From: an uncultured Clostridia bacterium | GTDB taxonomy: Bacteria; Bacillota; Clostridia; Christensenellales; Borkfalkiaceae | Assembly (NCBI GenBank): GCA_934278995.1 | Contig: CAKQWM010000006.1 | Coordinates: forward strand, 1 to 64,000 | DNA length: 64,000 nt | Direction of reading: 5' to 3' | In this document: positions 33,030 through 40,895 of the stretch, piece by piece | How the letters are laid out: the number at the start of each line of letters is the position of its first letter | Position numbering within the stretch: the first letter of the stretch is position 1 | Translations under genes and position numbers: made by a program | Notes under the pieces: generated by a model | Database searches by the model: none | What the model was told of the DNA's origin: nothing | The model's input: the letters and a program-made list of their open reading frames with translations, nothing else

Positions 33030-34577
33030 ATGAAAAAATTCAGAATTACGTTAGCCGTAATTACGTGCGCCATATTAACGTTTTCTTTTTTCGGCTGTAA
33101 CGGCGGTTCGGGCGACAGCCGGATAAACTTCGATATCGATTTAGGCAAAAAACCCGAATTGTCTGTTCTTATGCCGTATTCCGGTTATGAAATAGGTACG
33201 GTAAATTCGTCGCTTACGGCTAAAACTATCGAGAAACTTACGGGGTATAAAACGACTTATACTCAACTTCCCTCGGCGGACGCTTCCAAAACTTTAAACA
33301 ACGAGTTGATGGATAAACGCCCCTATAACGCGATTAAACTCACGAAAGATCAGTTTGCCGACCTCGTTAAGGACGATATGCTCGTCGATTTAACCGAGGC
33401 GCTTAAAAAATTCGCGCCCGATATGTTAAAGGTTATATCGGAAGAATCATGGGACGTAGTTACCGTTGACGGTAAAATTTACGGAATCCCCGAACGCGCT
33501 TCGAGCGACAATATCGAAAACCCGATAGTTTTCAATCAGGATTTGATGTTGCAGTGTAATCTCGATATGCCCGTAACGCTTGACGAGTTTGAAAACGTGC
33601 TTAAAGCGCTTACGGAAAAAATAGGAAAGCCTGCGCTCACTTTCGATAGGTACACCCCGCTCGTATATTCGGTTTCCGCCGCCTTCGGCATTTACTCCGA
33701 CTGGCAGGAATACACCGTTAACGGGGAAAAGCAGGTTTTGTACTATATGAACGCCCCGCGTTATAAAGATTACGTAGATTACATGCACGGTTTGTATTCC
33801 AAGGGCTATATCGACGTAGCGGCAGGCGATAATAAATCGTCAGTCTGCATAAATAATTTCGTAAACGGAAACGCCGCGGCGTACGCTTGCTCTTTGTGGA
33901 CGGTGCCGAGTATCGTCAACAGTCTGCGCAGCGTAGGTAAAATTACCGAAACTTTGGCGAGCGGTACTTTAGAAGAATATCTCGGATATTTACGCGCGTT
34001 GAAATCCGACGCGTCCTCTCCCGAAAAAGTTTATCGCTCCGGCGGTTACACCTACATTGCGGGAATACCTTTCTATATGGCGGAAAACGCCGGTTACGTA
34101 CTTGACTGGATGAATTCCAAACTAATAGACACCGACGACGCTCATAACTTCAGAGAAATCGTTTTAGGAACCGAAAACGTTCACTTTACTTACAGTAATA
34201 CGGCAGGGTATCTTCCCGCGGCGAACTTTTCCGAAAAAGACGACGCAAGTTACTTTTTAACGGGTACCAACGAAACAAAATACACCGAATACTGGAAAGC
34301 GCGCGTTCGTAAACAACCCGAATTGTTCCGCGCCTGGAGCATTCTGATGGAAAACGCGGACGCGGTAGGCGTTTATAACGTTACCGACTTTACTCCGCCT
34401 ATTCAGGAATACAATTCGAGCCGTTCGGCAATCGAAGAATACGCGCAGGATCAGTTTTACATCATGATGAAGGACGGAACTTCTAAACTTAACGAATATA
34501 TGAATAAACTTAACGGTCAGCAGGGTTGCAAAAAAGCGACCGACGCCGTTAACGCCTGGTATAAGGCGAATAACTGA
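33030..34577 (+). CDS. ABC transporter sugar-binding lipoprotein (family 1, LplA-like)
   Basis: A 515-residue extracellular solute-binding lipoprotein with Cys23 (FFGC) and a two-lobed binding-protein fold (LSVLMPYSGYEIGTVNSS near the N-terminus). It belongs to the large LplA/YtcQ type that delivers oligosaccharides to LplB/YtcP permeases. The permease genes follow directly, after a 119-nt gap with a small hairpin (34650-34667). GGAGG lies 11 nt ahead of the ATG. The carbohydrate is probably one released by the neighbouring GHL10 or NAGPA enzymes. Confidence 0.9.
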   Translation: MKKFRITLAVITCAILTFSFFGCNGGSGDSRINFDIDLGKKPELSVLMPYSGYEIGTVNSSLTAKTIEKLTGYKTTYTQLPSADASKTLNNELMDKRPYNAIKLTKDQFADLVKDDMLVDLTEALKKFAPDMLKVISEESWDVVTVDGKIYGIPERASSDNIENPIVFNQDLMLQCNLDMPVTLDEFENVLKALTEKIGKPALTFDRYTPLVYSVSAAFGIYSDWQEYTVNGEKQVLYYMNAPRYKDYVDYMHGLYSKGYIDVAAGDNKSSVCINNFVNGNAAAYACSLWTVPSIVNSLRSVGKITETLASGTLEEYLGYLRALKSDASSPEKVYRSGGYTYIAGIPFYMAENAGYVLDWMNSKLIDTDDAHNFREIVLGTENVHFTYSNTAGYLPAANFSEKDDASYFLTGTNETKYTEYWKARVRKQPELFRAWSILMENADAVGVYNVTDFTPPIQEYNSSRSAIEEYAQDQFYIMMKDGTSKLNEYMNKLNGQQGCKKATDAVNAWYKANN

Positions 34578-34696
34578 TTTTGTCAAAACTATGAAACAGC
34601 GTGGTTTACGGAAGATTTTATTCTGCCGTCCCGCGCGTAAAAAAAGCGACGCGTCTTTAAAAACGCGCCCGTCAAAAAAGAGGTGAACGCTCGGCA

Positions 34697-35626
34697 ATGA
34701 AACAAACATTGGCTCACCAACTGAAAAAACACAAAAGTCTTATTCCTTTCGTAATTCCGGCAATCGTATTTGCCCTGATTTTTTCCTACCTTCCCATGGC
34801 GGGTATATTGATTGCGTTTAAGGACAACCCCAACTTCGGAAGATATCCCGTTTTCGAGGCGTTTAACCGCGCCAAATGGACAATGGATAATTTTAAGACG
34901 CTCGTATCCGATCCCGAAATTTTGCGTTACATAAAAAACACGCTTATAATTTCGGTTATGAAAATCGTCATACTGTTTCCGCTTCCCATACTGCTTGCGG
35001 TAATGATTTCTGAACTCAGAAATCAAAAGTTTTCAAAACTCGTGCAAGGGCTTGTGTTTTTGCCTCACTTTGTATCCTGGGTTGTAATAGTAGGTATTTT
35101 TAACAATATTTTCGGTGTTTACGGACCTGTCAACAACTTACGCGACGTGCTTTTCGGAGCCGATCCCGTCTATTTTATGGGAGAACCCGCGTGGTTTCGG
35201 TGGTTGGTGGTTATTTTGTCCGGCTGGAAGGAAATAGGTTACAGTTCCATAGTGTATATCGCCGCAATTACCGCCATAAACCCCGCGCTTTACGAAGCCG
35301 CCAAAATAGACGGCGCAAGTAAATTGAAACAGGTTTTTTCGATAACCATTCCGTCGATACTGCCTACGATAATAGTAATGCTTATCATACGTATAGGTTA
35401 TCTTATGGACGCGGGGTTCGAGCAGGTTTACGCTATGATTAACTCTTACACGAGAGAAACCGGCGAAATCATCGGGACGTACGTTTATCGTCTGGGGCTT
35501 GGTATGGGTTCGCGTGATTACGGCTTATCGACGGCTGTGGGCTTGGCTAACGGAATTATCTCTTTGGTTTTGATAATCGGCGCGAATAAATTGTCGAAAA
35601 AGTTCACAGGCTCGGGTATATGGTGA
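34697..35626 (+). CDS. ABC transporter permease, LplB-type
   Basis: A 309-residue inner-membrane permease with about six helices and the EAA loop ALYEAAKIDGASKLKQVFSI near residue 200, which docks on the ATPase. It ends in the FTGSGIW tail common to LplB proteins. It pairs with the permease starting 4 nt downstream and the binding protein upstream. No ATPase gene is in this cluster. Confidence 0.93.
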   Translation: MKQTLAHQLKKHKSLIPFVIPAIVFALIFSYLPMAGILIAFKDNPNFGRYPVFEAFNRAKWTMDNFKTLVSDPEILRYIKNTLIISVMKIVILFPLPILLAVMISELRNQKFSKLVQGLVFLPHFVSWVVIVGIFNNIFGVYGPVNNLRDVLFGADPVYFMGEPAWFRWLVVILSGWKEIGYSSIVYIAAITAINPALYEAAKIDGASKLKQVFSITIPSILPTIIVMLIIRIGYLMDAGFEQVYAMINSYTRETGEIIGTYVYRLGLGMGSRDYGLSTAVGLANGIISLVLIIGANKLSKKFTGSGIW

Positions 35627-35630
35627 TAAT

Positions 35631-36506
35631 ATGACGAATAATTTCACTCCGAAAAAAGAAAACAAAATAAGCGACAGTCGTGGTTTTCATATCGTAAACG
35701 CCATCGCGCTGGTTATCATATCCCTCGTGTGTCTGTTGCCGTTTTTAAACGTACTTGCCAACGCTTTTTCGACTTCCGGCAATCAGGTCAATTTCTTTCC
35801 GAAAGGGTTTACCTGGTATAACTTTATCGCGGTGTTCGGAAAAGTCGGGTTCTGGCGCTCGCTGGGCGTTTCGGTTCTCGTTACCGTTTGCGGTACGGCG
35901 TTGTCGGTTTTCGTAATGTACTCGGCGGCGTACGCGTTAAGTAAGCCCGATTTCCCTTTAAGAAGGGGCATAATGATATTCTTTATCATCGTCATGATTT
36001 TCAGCGGCGGTATGGTTCCAAACTACATAGTGGTAAACGCTTTGGGGCTTACCCGCTCGCCGTTGGCGCTCATTTTGCCGTCGGTAGTGCAGGTGTATAA
36101 TCTTATACTTATCAAAAGTTATCTCGAAGGTCTGCCGGCGGAACTCGAAGAATCGGCTAAAATAGACGGCGCGAACAATTTGCAGATAATGTTCAAAGTG
36201 CTGATTCCCGTATCGCTTCCGTGCGTTGCAAGCGTAAGTTTGTTTACGGCGGTAACTTTCTGGAACAATTATACGAGCGCGCTTATATACCTCGGCACGG
36301 AAGAAAAATGGTATCCGCTGTCGTTATATATACTCAACTACATTCAGTCTGAACCCGACGCGTTGAATCCGACGCTCGAAAACATTCAGAAAGCGAATAT
36401 CGAGTCGGCAATGATTGCGCTTAGTATTCTTCCCATTCTAATAATTTATCCGTTCGTTTTGAAATTCTTTACCAAAGGCGTTACCGTAGGCAGCGTCAAG
36501 GGTTAA
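35631..36506 (+). CDS. ABC transporter permease, YtcP/LplC-type
   Basis: A 291-residue permease with about six helices, an EAA loop (ELEESAKIDGANNLQIMFKV, near 170-190) and the family C-terminus KGVTVGSVKG. It is partner of the upstream LplB-type subunit, separated by 4 nt. An ATP-binding subunit must come from elsewhere, plausibly the MalK-like protein at 48183. Confidence 0.93.
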   Translation: MTNNFTPKKENKISDSRGFHIVNAIALVIISLVCLLPFLNVLANAFSTSGNQVNFFPKGFTWYNFIAVFGKVGFWRSLGVSVLVTVCGTALSVFVMYSAAYALSKPDFPLRRGIMIFFIIVMIFSGGMVPNYIVVNALGLTRSPLALILPSVVQVYNLILIKSYLEGLPAELEESAKIDGANNLQIMFKVLIPVSLPCVASVSLFTAVTFWNNYTSALIYLGTEEKWYPLSLYILNYIQSEPDALNPTLENIQKANIESAMIALSILPILIIYPFVLKFFTKGVTVGSVKG

Positions 36507-36529
36507 AAAACAAAAACAAGCGGATTTCG

Positions 36530-36555
36530 GCGCAACCGGATAAGGTTGCGCTTTT
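36530..36555 (+). terminator. Weak terminator-like hairpin behind the permeases
   Basis: GCGCAACC pairs with GGTTGCGC around GGATAA, followed by four T. It may reduce rather than stop read-through into the FAD gene. Confidence 0.55.
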
Positions 36556-36612
36556 AAAAAAACGATAAAATTACAAGGCGTATCCCGCAAAAGAATTTAT
36601 TACGAGGTTTTA

Positions 36613-38199
36613 ATGATAACGACTGTTTTGCAAAATAACAACTTAAAAAACGACGGTTTTGAAACAAACTTCGACGTAGTGGTGTGCGGAGGCAGTCTTG
36701 GGGGAACCCTGGCGGCGGTTTCCGTCGCAAAATGCGGTAAAAAAGTCGTTCTGCTCGAAGAATCCGACCGCATAGGCGGGCAACTTACGTCGCAGGCGGT
36801 TCCGCCCGACGAGCATAAATGGATTGAAAAAGACGGCTGTACGGCAAGTTACCGTTTTTACCGCAACGCCGTCAGAGATTATTACCGCGCCGATCCCGCG
36901 TTTTGCGACCAAGTAAAACGAATGGACGCATTTTGTCCTGCCGACTCCGAAGTAAGTTATATATCGCATCCGCCCAGACTTGCCCGCAAAATTTTGGAAA
37001 ACATCGCAAAGCCGTACGTTAAAAAGGGATTACTCACTATATATACGGGCGCAAAACTTATCGATTGCGTCGCCGACGACGAAATTCACGGCGTAACCTA
37101 TTTAATTGACGGCAATAAAATAACTTTTACGGGTAAATATTATCTTGACGGAACGGATACGGGCGAACTTATTTATAAAAGCGGGACGGAATACGTAACG
37201 GGCGCGGAAAGTAAATTTATTACGGGCGAAACGCACGCCCCGAACGTTTCCGATCCTTTCGATATGCAACCCGCCACTTTCACCGCCGAACTTCATAATT
37301 GCAAAAAAGGCGATTTCGTAATAGATAAGCCTTATATGTACGACGAGTTTAAAAAACTCCTGATGCCCTACGATAAGTATAACGTTTATTCCATGTACGG
37401 ACCGGATTCTTCTACCGGCAAGGCTAAACGCTTCGGAATGTTCCCGGGCGAAACAGACGAAAAAGGGGAGGAATTGTTTCCGCTTTTCAAATATCGTCGT
37501 ATCGTTTGCGCCGATTACTATAAAGACGGAAGCCGTCCGTTTGACGTCAGTTTGATAAACTGGCCCCAAAACGATTATTTTCTCGGCAATCTTTACGAAA
37601 CGAAAGAGGCGGAAACGAATAAAAAACTTGCAAAGTTGTTTACGCTCGGTTTCGTTTACTGGCTCCAGACCGAGGCGCCGAGAACGGACGGCGGAAAAGG
37701 GTACAGGTACTTTAAACTCGACGGTAAAGAAATAGAAACGCAAGACGGTCTTTCCGCAATGCCGTATATAAGGGAATCGAGGCGCATAAAAGCGCAGTTT
37801 ACCGTTACCGAAGAAATGATAAAAAATGGCTCCCGCCCGGTATTTTGGGACAGCGTCGGCGTAGGAAGTTACCCCATTGACCTGCATATCACCACAAAAA
37901 CCCATACGTTTTTTTACGCCCCGAGCGAGCGCTTCACCATACCTTTGGGCGCGTTTTTGCCCGTACGTATGAAAAATTTGATTCCAGCATGTAAAAATAT
38001 AGGAACGACGCATCTAACAAACGGTTGTTACAGACTGCACCCCGTCGAATGGAACGTCGGCGAGGTAGCGGGCATACTTGCAAGTTTCGTAATTTCAGAG
38101 CGCGTTTCGCCGTCCGACGTGAGAAACGATAAAACGCTGTTTAATAAGTTTGCCGAACTTCTTGAAGAAAACGGCGTCGAACGTTACTGGAAAGACTGA
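36613..38199 (+). CDS. FAD-dependent oxidoreductase (FAD_oxidored family)
   Basis: A 528-residue cytoplasmic flavoprotein. A Rossmann FAD motif VVCGGSLGGTLAA (23-35) is followed by a KKVVLLEESDRIGGQLTSQ-type segment. The family ends with an ACKNIGTTHLTNGCYRLHP block. Members are widespread in polysaccharide-use loci, but the substrate is rarely known. It closes the long glycan locus. Its stop codon lies in the first bases of a repeat that recurs at 38283 and 38368, so the 3' end of the gene may have been set by repeat insertion. Confidence 0.87.
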   Translation: MITTVLQNNNLKNDGFETNFDVVVCGGSLGGTLAAVSVAKCGKKVVLLEESDRIGGQLTSQAVPPDEHKWIEKDGCTASYRFYRNAVRDYYRADPAFCDQVKRMDAFCPADSEVSYISHPPRLARKILENIAKPYVKKGLLTIYTGAKLIDCVADDEIHGVTYLIDGNKITFTGKYYLDGTDTGELIYKSGTEYVTGAESKFITGETHAPNVSDPFDMQPATFTAELHNCKKGDFVIDKPYMYDEFKKLLMPYDKYNVYSMYGPDSSTGKAKRFGMFPGETDEKGEELFPLFKYRRIVCADYYKDGSRPFDVSLINWPQNDYFLGNLYETKEAETNKKLAKLFTLGFVYWLQTEAPRTDGGKGYRYFKLDGKEIETQDGLSAMPYIRESRRIKAQFTVTEEMIKNGSRPVFWDSVGVGSYPIDLHITTKTHTFFYAPSERFTIPLGAFLPVRMKNLIPACKNIGTTHLTNGCYRLHPVEWNVGEVAGILASFVISERVSPSDVRNDKTLFNKFAELLEENGVERYWKD

Positions 38200-38402
38200 A
38201 AAAGTAATTTAGCCTCCTTTGTGTAAAGGGACATTATCAGCCTCATTTAGTCGATAATCGACCTATAGCCCGACTTTTAAGGCTGAAAAAGTAATTTAGC
38301 ATCCCTTGTGTAAAGGAACGTTCAGCCTCATTTAGTCGATAATCGACCTATAGCCCGACTTTTAAGGCTGAAAAAGTAATTTAGCCTCCCTTGTGTAAAG
38401 GG
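38196..38402 (+). repeat. Tandem ~86-bp repeat containing TATAG elements, copies 8 and 9
   Basis: CTGAAAAAGTAATTTAGC begins units at 38196, 38283 and 38368. Each unit continues with a CTTGTGTAAAGG block, and the first two also contain GTCGATAATCGACCTATAG with a CCCGACTTTT end (38250-38278 and 38336-38364). The third unit diverges into another repeat module. Confidence 0.85.
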
Positions 38403-38869
38403 ATATTGTCAGCCTCATTAGGCTCCACCTGGTAGGGGGAGCTGTCGATGAAATCGACTGAGGAGGTTGGAAAGCGTATAAGGTCGTAAAGATTATATAG
38501 CCACCCTCATCAGGCTCTACGAGCCAGCTTCTCCCACAGGGTGAAGCCTTTCTTATTTCACGCGACCAACGGGAGCAATTCACGCGACCAACGGGAGCAA
38601 TTCACGCGCGGTTACGCGCAATTCACGTTGCGTCAGTAACAATTCACGACCGAGGCGAGGGTTTTAACTCTCGCCCTTTGCATTACTTTTTTTTACCGTT
38701 CGACGGTGTTTGCCGCGAACGGCTTTTATATATATATTGTTTTATTTATAGTTATTTATTGTCTTTGAAAAAATCGTCAAAGTTCTTGAAAAAAAAGGAA
38801 AAGTATGTTATCATATATGCAAACGGCGGATTAAAAATCAAAAACCGCCGAACGGGATAAATAGCAACT
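38403..38869. repeat. Modular hairpin-repeat region upstream of the TetR gene
   Basis: It holds, in order, a hairpin GTCGAT-GAA-ATCGAC (38444-38458), the 'CCACCCTCATCAGGCTC' module (38491-38550), and a CAATTCACG mini-hairpin array (38556-38650) with units at 38576, 38598, 38619 and 38640. The TetR promoter lies at its right end. No gene is seen. Confidence 0.8.
38786..38814 (+). promoter_or_regulatory. Promoter of the second TetR gene
   Basis: TTGAAA (38786-38791), 17 nt, TATCAT (38809-38814). The ATG is at 38870. Confidence 0.65.
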
Positions 38870-39460
38870 ATGAGAGTAAGAAACGACGTTTTATTCAACG
38901 AAAAAAAAGAACAGATTATGAAAGCGTGCTTTGATTGTTTTGCGGAAAAAGGTTTACACGGAACGGGAATTGCCGCCGTTGCCGAATACGCGGGGGTATC
39001 CAAGGCGACGCTTTACGTTTATTTTACCGATATAGACGATCTTATTACTCAATCCACCGAATACTGTATGAGCAAGGTAGAGGACGAGTTTATGGATAAA
39101 TCGCCTAAAAGCATTGCGGACGTAAACGAATTTATAGACGAAATTCCTTACTGGACAGCTAAAAATCACGGCAAAAAGTATCGTCTGATGTATCAGGTTT
39201 ATACACACCCGAAATACATCGAGTACGGAAAGCGGTTTTTTGAAGGCGTTGACAAAAGATATATGGAATACGCAAAAACCCTCGAGCCGAAACTCAATAT
39301 TTCATGCGAAATAATCGCTCCGCTTATATTCTTCTTCGTAAGGGCGTGCGTGCATTACGCTCTTTTTGAAGATGAGTTTTATCTGAAAGCGCAAACTAAT
39401 CTGCTGAAAAAAACTATTGCTTTGTATATAGAAAAAGACCTTAGCGTCATATACGAATAA
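38870..39460 (+). CDS. TetR/AcrR-family transcriptional regulator within the repeat island
   Basis: A 196-residue protein. The N-terminal helix-turn-helix reads IMKACFDCFAEKGLHGTGI, then AEYAGVSKATLYVYFTDIDDL. The C-terminal helical domain (about 60-196) carries no family-specific motif I recognise. The gene is isolated: repeat modules occupy both sides for more than 600 nt, so its target cannot be inferred from neighbours. There is no good ribosome site ahead of the ATG. Confidence 0.85.
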   Translation: MRVRNDVLFNEKKEQIMKACFDCFAEKGLHGTGIAAVAEYAGVSKATLYVYFTDIDDLITQSTEYCMSKVEDEFMDKSPKSIADVNEFIDEIPYWTAKNHGKKYRLMYQVYTHPKYIEYGKRFFEGVDKRYMEYAKTLEPKLNISCEIIAPLIFFFVRACVHYALFEDEFYLKAQTNLLKKTIALYIEKDLSVIYE

Positions 39461-39606
39461 GGAATTGTTCCTTTTAGCCTCCTTTGTGTAAAGGGAGGTG
39501 GCGCGCGACAGCGTGACGAAGGGATTGTTATATAATTTGCCGTCCGCTTCAGCCTTCCCCTGGTAGGGGTAAGGTGTCGCGTAGCGACGGATGAGGTTGG
39601 AAAGCG
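39461..39606. repeat. Repeat modules directly behind the TetR gene
   Basis: Contains the TTTGTGTAAAGGGAGGTGG block with CAGCGTGACGAAGGGATTGT (recurring at 39788-39836) and a hairpin GTCGC-GTA-GCGAC (39576-39588). The latter stands where other copies have different but still self-complementary bases. Confidence 0.75.
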
Positions 39607-39687
39607 AATTGACGAGCAAACTCGTCGTGAAATGGCTACGCCGTGAATTCTCGCTTCGCTCCATGAATTGAATTGCAAAGCAATTCG
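39607..39687 (-). repeat. Mini-hairpin array in reverse orientation
   Basis: Read on the minus strand, AATTCAC/AATTCAT spacers alternate with self-complementary inserts such as GGC-GTA-GCC and GACGAG-TTTG-CTCGTC. This is the same architecture as the plus-strand CAATTCACG arrays. Confidence 0.7.
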
Positions 39688-39976
39688 TTTTTCCTTTTTC
39701 GCCTCCCTTGTGTAAAGGAATATTTAACCTCATTCAGCCGATAATCGACCTATAGCCCGACTTTTAAGGCTGAAAAAGTGATTAGCCTCTTTTGTGTAAA
39801 GGGAGGTGGCGCACGTCAGCGTGACGAAGGGATTGTTACGCGACCAACGGAGCAATGCACGTTGCATTCCTAAAATAGCCGATAACGGGCTTATAGGTTT
39901 ACTTTTTTGTCGTAAAAATTATATATAGCCACCCTCATCAGGCTCTACGAGCCAGCTCTCCCACAGGGTGAAGCCT
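39688..39976 (+). repeat. Repeat modules with TATAG elements, copies 10 and 11
   Basis: GCCGATAATCGACCTATAG with CCCGACTTTT lies at 39738-39767 and GCCGATAACGGGCTTATAGG with a TTTACTTTTTT end at 39879-39908. A second CCACCCTCATCAGGCTC module (39917-39976) follows. Confidence 0.8.
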
Positions 39977-40043
39977 TTCACGCGCGGTTACGCGCAATTC
40001 ACGTTGCGTCAGCAACAATTCACGACCGACGGTCAATTCATTT
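39977..40043 (+). repeat. CAATTCACG mini-hairpin array, second copy
   Basis: Units carry the inserts CGCG-GTTA-CGCG, TTGC-GTCA-GCAA and ACC-GAC-GGT, each following a (CAA)TTCACG spacer. The stems differ in sequence but pair internally. Confidence 0.8.
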
Positions 40044-40165
40044 TACAATCCCTCAGTCGCTACGCCTACGCACCCCCACAGGGTGAAGCCTTTAACGCCG
40101 ACTATCGTCGACTACACCTCATCAGTCAACGAAGTTGACAGCTTCCTCCTCCGAGGGGAAGCCTT
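40044..40165. repeat. Repeat modules between hairpin arrays
   Basis: Contains the CCACAGGGTGAAGCCTT half of the shared module and a hairpin GTCAAC-GAA-GTTGAC (40125-40139) within a CCTCATCAGTCAAC block. No gene is present. Confidence 0.65.
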
Positions 40166-40273
40166 GCATGCGTCGCAAGACGCAATTCACGCGACCAACG
40201 GGAGCAATTCACGCGCCGTCAGGCGCAATTCACGTTGCGTCGGCAACAATTCACGACCGTAAGGTCAATTCAT
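40166..40273 (+). repeat. CAATTCACG mini-hairpin array, third copy
   Basis: Inserts in order: GCGTC-GCAA-GACGC, CGACCAACGGGAG, CGCC-GTCA-GGCG, TTGC-GTCG-GCAA and ACC-GTAA-GGT. Period is about 20-22 nt, and most loops have the form GNNA. Confidence 0.82.
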
Positions 40274-40640
40274 TTTTTCAATCCCTCAGTCGATTTCATC
40301 GACAGCCCCCTTTACACAAAGAGGCCTTTCCGTAGGTCGTAAAAGATTATATAGCCACCCTCATCAGGCTCTACGAGCCAGCTTCTCCCACAGGGTGAAG
40401 CCTTGCACGCCGACTATCGTCGGCTACACCTCATCAGTCAACAAAATTGACAGCTGTCCGCCTCGGTCTTACGACCTTCGGGCTACGGCTACAAACAGCG
40501 CACTGTGCTGTTTGTTTAACGCCTGCGCACCCCTCAAGGGGAAGCCTTGCTTGCGTTGCAAAACGCAATTCACGTTGCATTTTCGGACTATTTTCTATTA
40601 CTTCCGACGCTTTTCGGCTTTTTTCTATTAAATTTTCGAC
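40274..40640. repeat. Right end of the repeat island
   Basis: Holds a hairpin GTCGAT-TTC-ATCGAC (40289-40303), the third CCACCCTCATCAGGCTC module (40341-40404), GTCAA-CAAAA-TTGAC (40436-40450) and a short hairpin GCGTT-GCAA-AACGC followed by CAATTCACG (40547-40583). No gene is present. Confidence 0.75.
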
Positions 40641-40745
40641 CGTATTCTATTATATAATAATGAAAGAAAAAGCGAGATTGTTTAGTCGCCATCGGTTTAT
40701 CGACGATAAAAAACGGCTTAAACGGCGTTTTTTTTAAAAAAATAC

Positions 40746-40774
40746 TTGACAAAAGTTCCGTTATAAAGTATAAT
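40746..40774 (+). promoter_or_regulatory. Promoter of the alpha-glucan locus
   Basis: TTGACA (40746-40751), 17 nt, TATAAT (40769-40774). Consensus match; it gives a leader of about 270 nt. Confidence 0.88.
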
Positions 40775-40840
40775 AAGAGTACAAAGACAGTTAAATCGAT
40801 TAACCTCCGGGTATTTTACCCAAAAAACGGTCGTAAGGTT

Positions 40841-40895
40841 TGCAAAAGGGAATATTCCCTTTTGCGTTTGCTTCTGCAAACGCAATTCGCTTTAT
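40841..40895 (+). promoter_or_regulatory. Two-hairpin leader element (alpha-glucan copy)
   Basis: TGCAAAAGGGAATATTCCCTTTTGC-type palindrome (given in two parts: GCAAAAGGGAATA and TTCCCTTTTGC) followed by GCGTTTGC-TTCT-GCAAACGC and an ATTCGCTTTATTC tail. It matches the element at 22305-22357. Confidence 0.65.

Noticed and set aside
37102..38013. A 303-codon open frame on the minus strand inside the FAD oxidoreductase gene
   Set aside because: It has no ribosome site or promoter and its product is Phe/Arg-rich without motifs. It is an antisense shadow of a well-supported flavoprotein; similar shadows occur under most long genes here.
39302..39733. Minus-strand open frames of 99-143 codons across the TetR end and repeats
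   Set aside because: They read through repeat modules and the antisense of the TetR gene. There is no start signal or recognisable protein.
38556..40583. Possible CRISPR array
   Set aside because: Spacing of the CAATTCACG units is regular, but the 'spacers' are short (about 12 nt) self-complementary hairpins, not unique sequences. No cas genes are present.
40135..40737. Three overlapping plus-strand open frames in the right part of the repeat island
   Set aside because: Their translations are just the repeat modules (Ser/Thr/Cys-rich); no ribosome sites.
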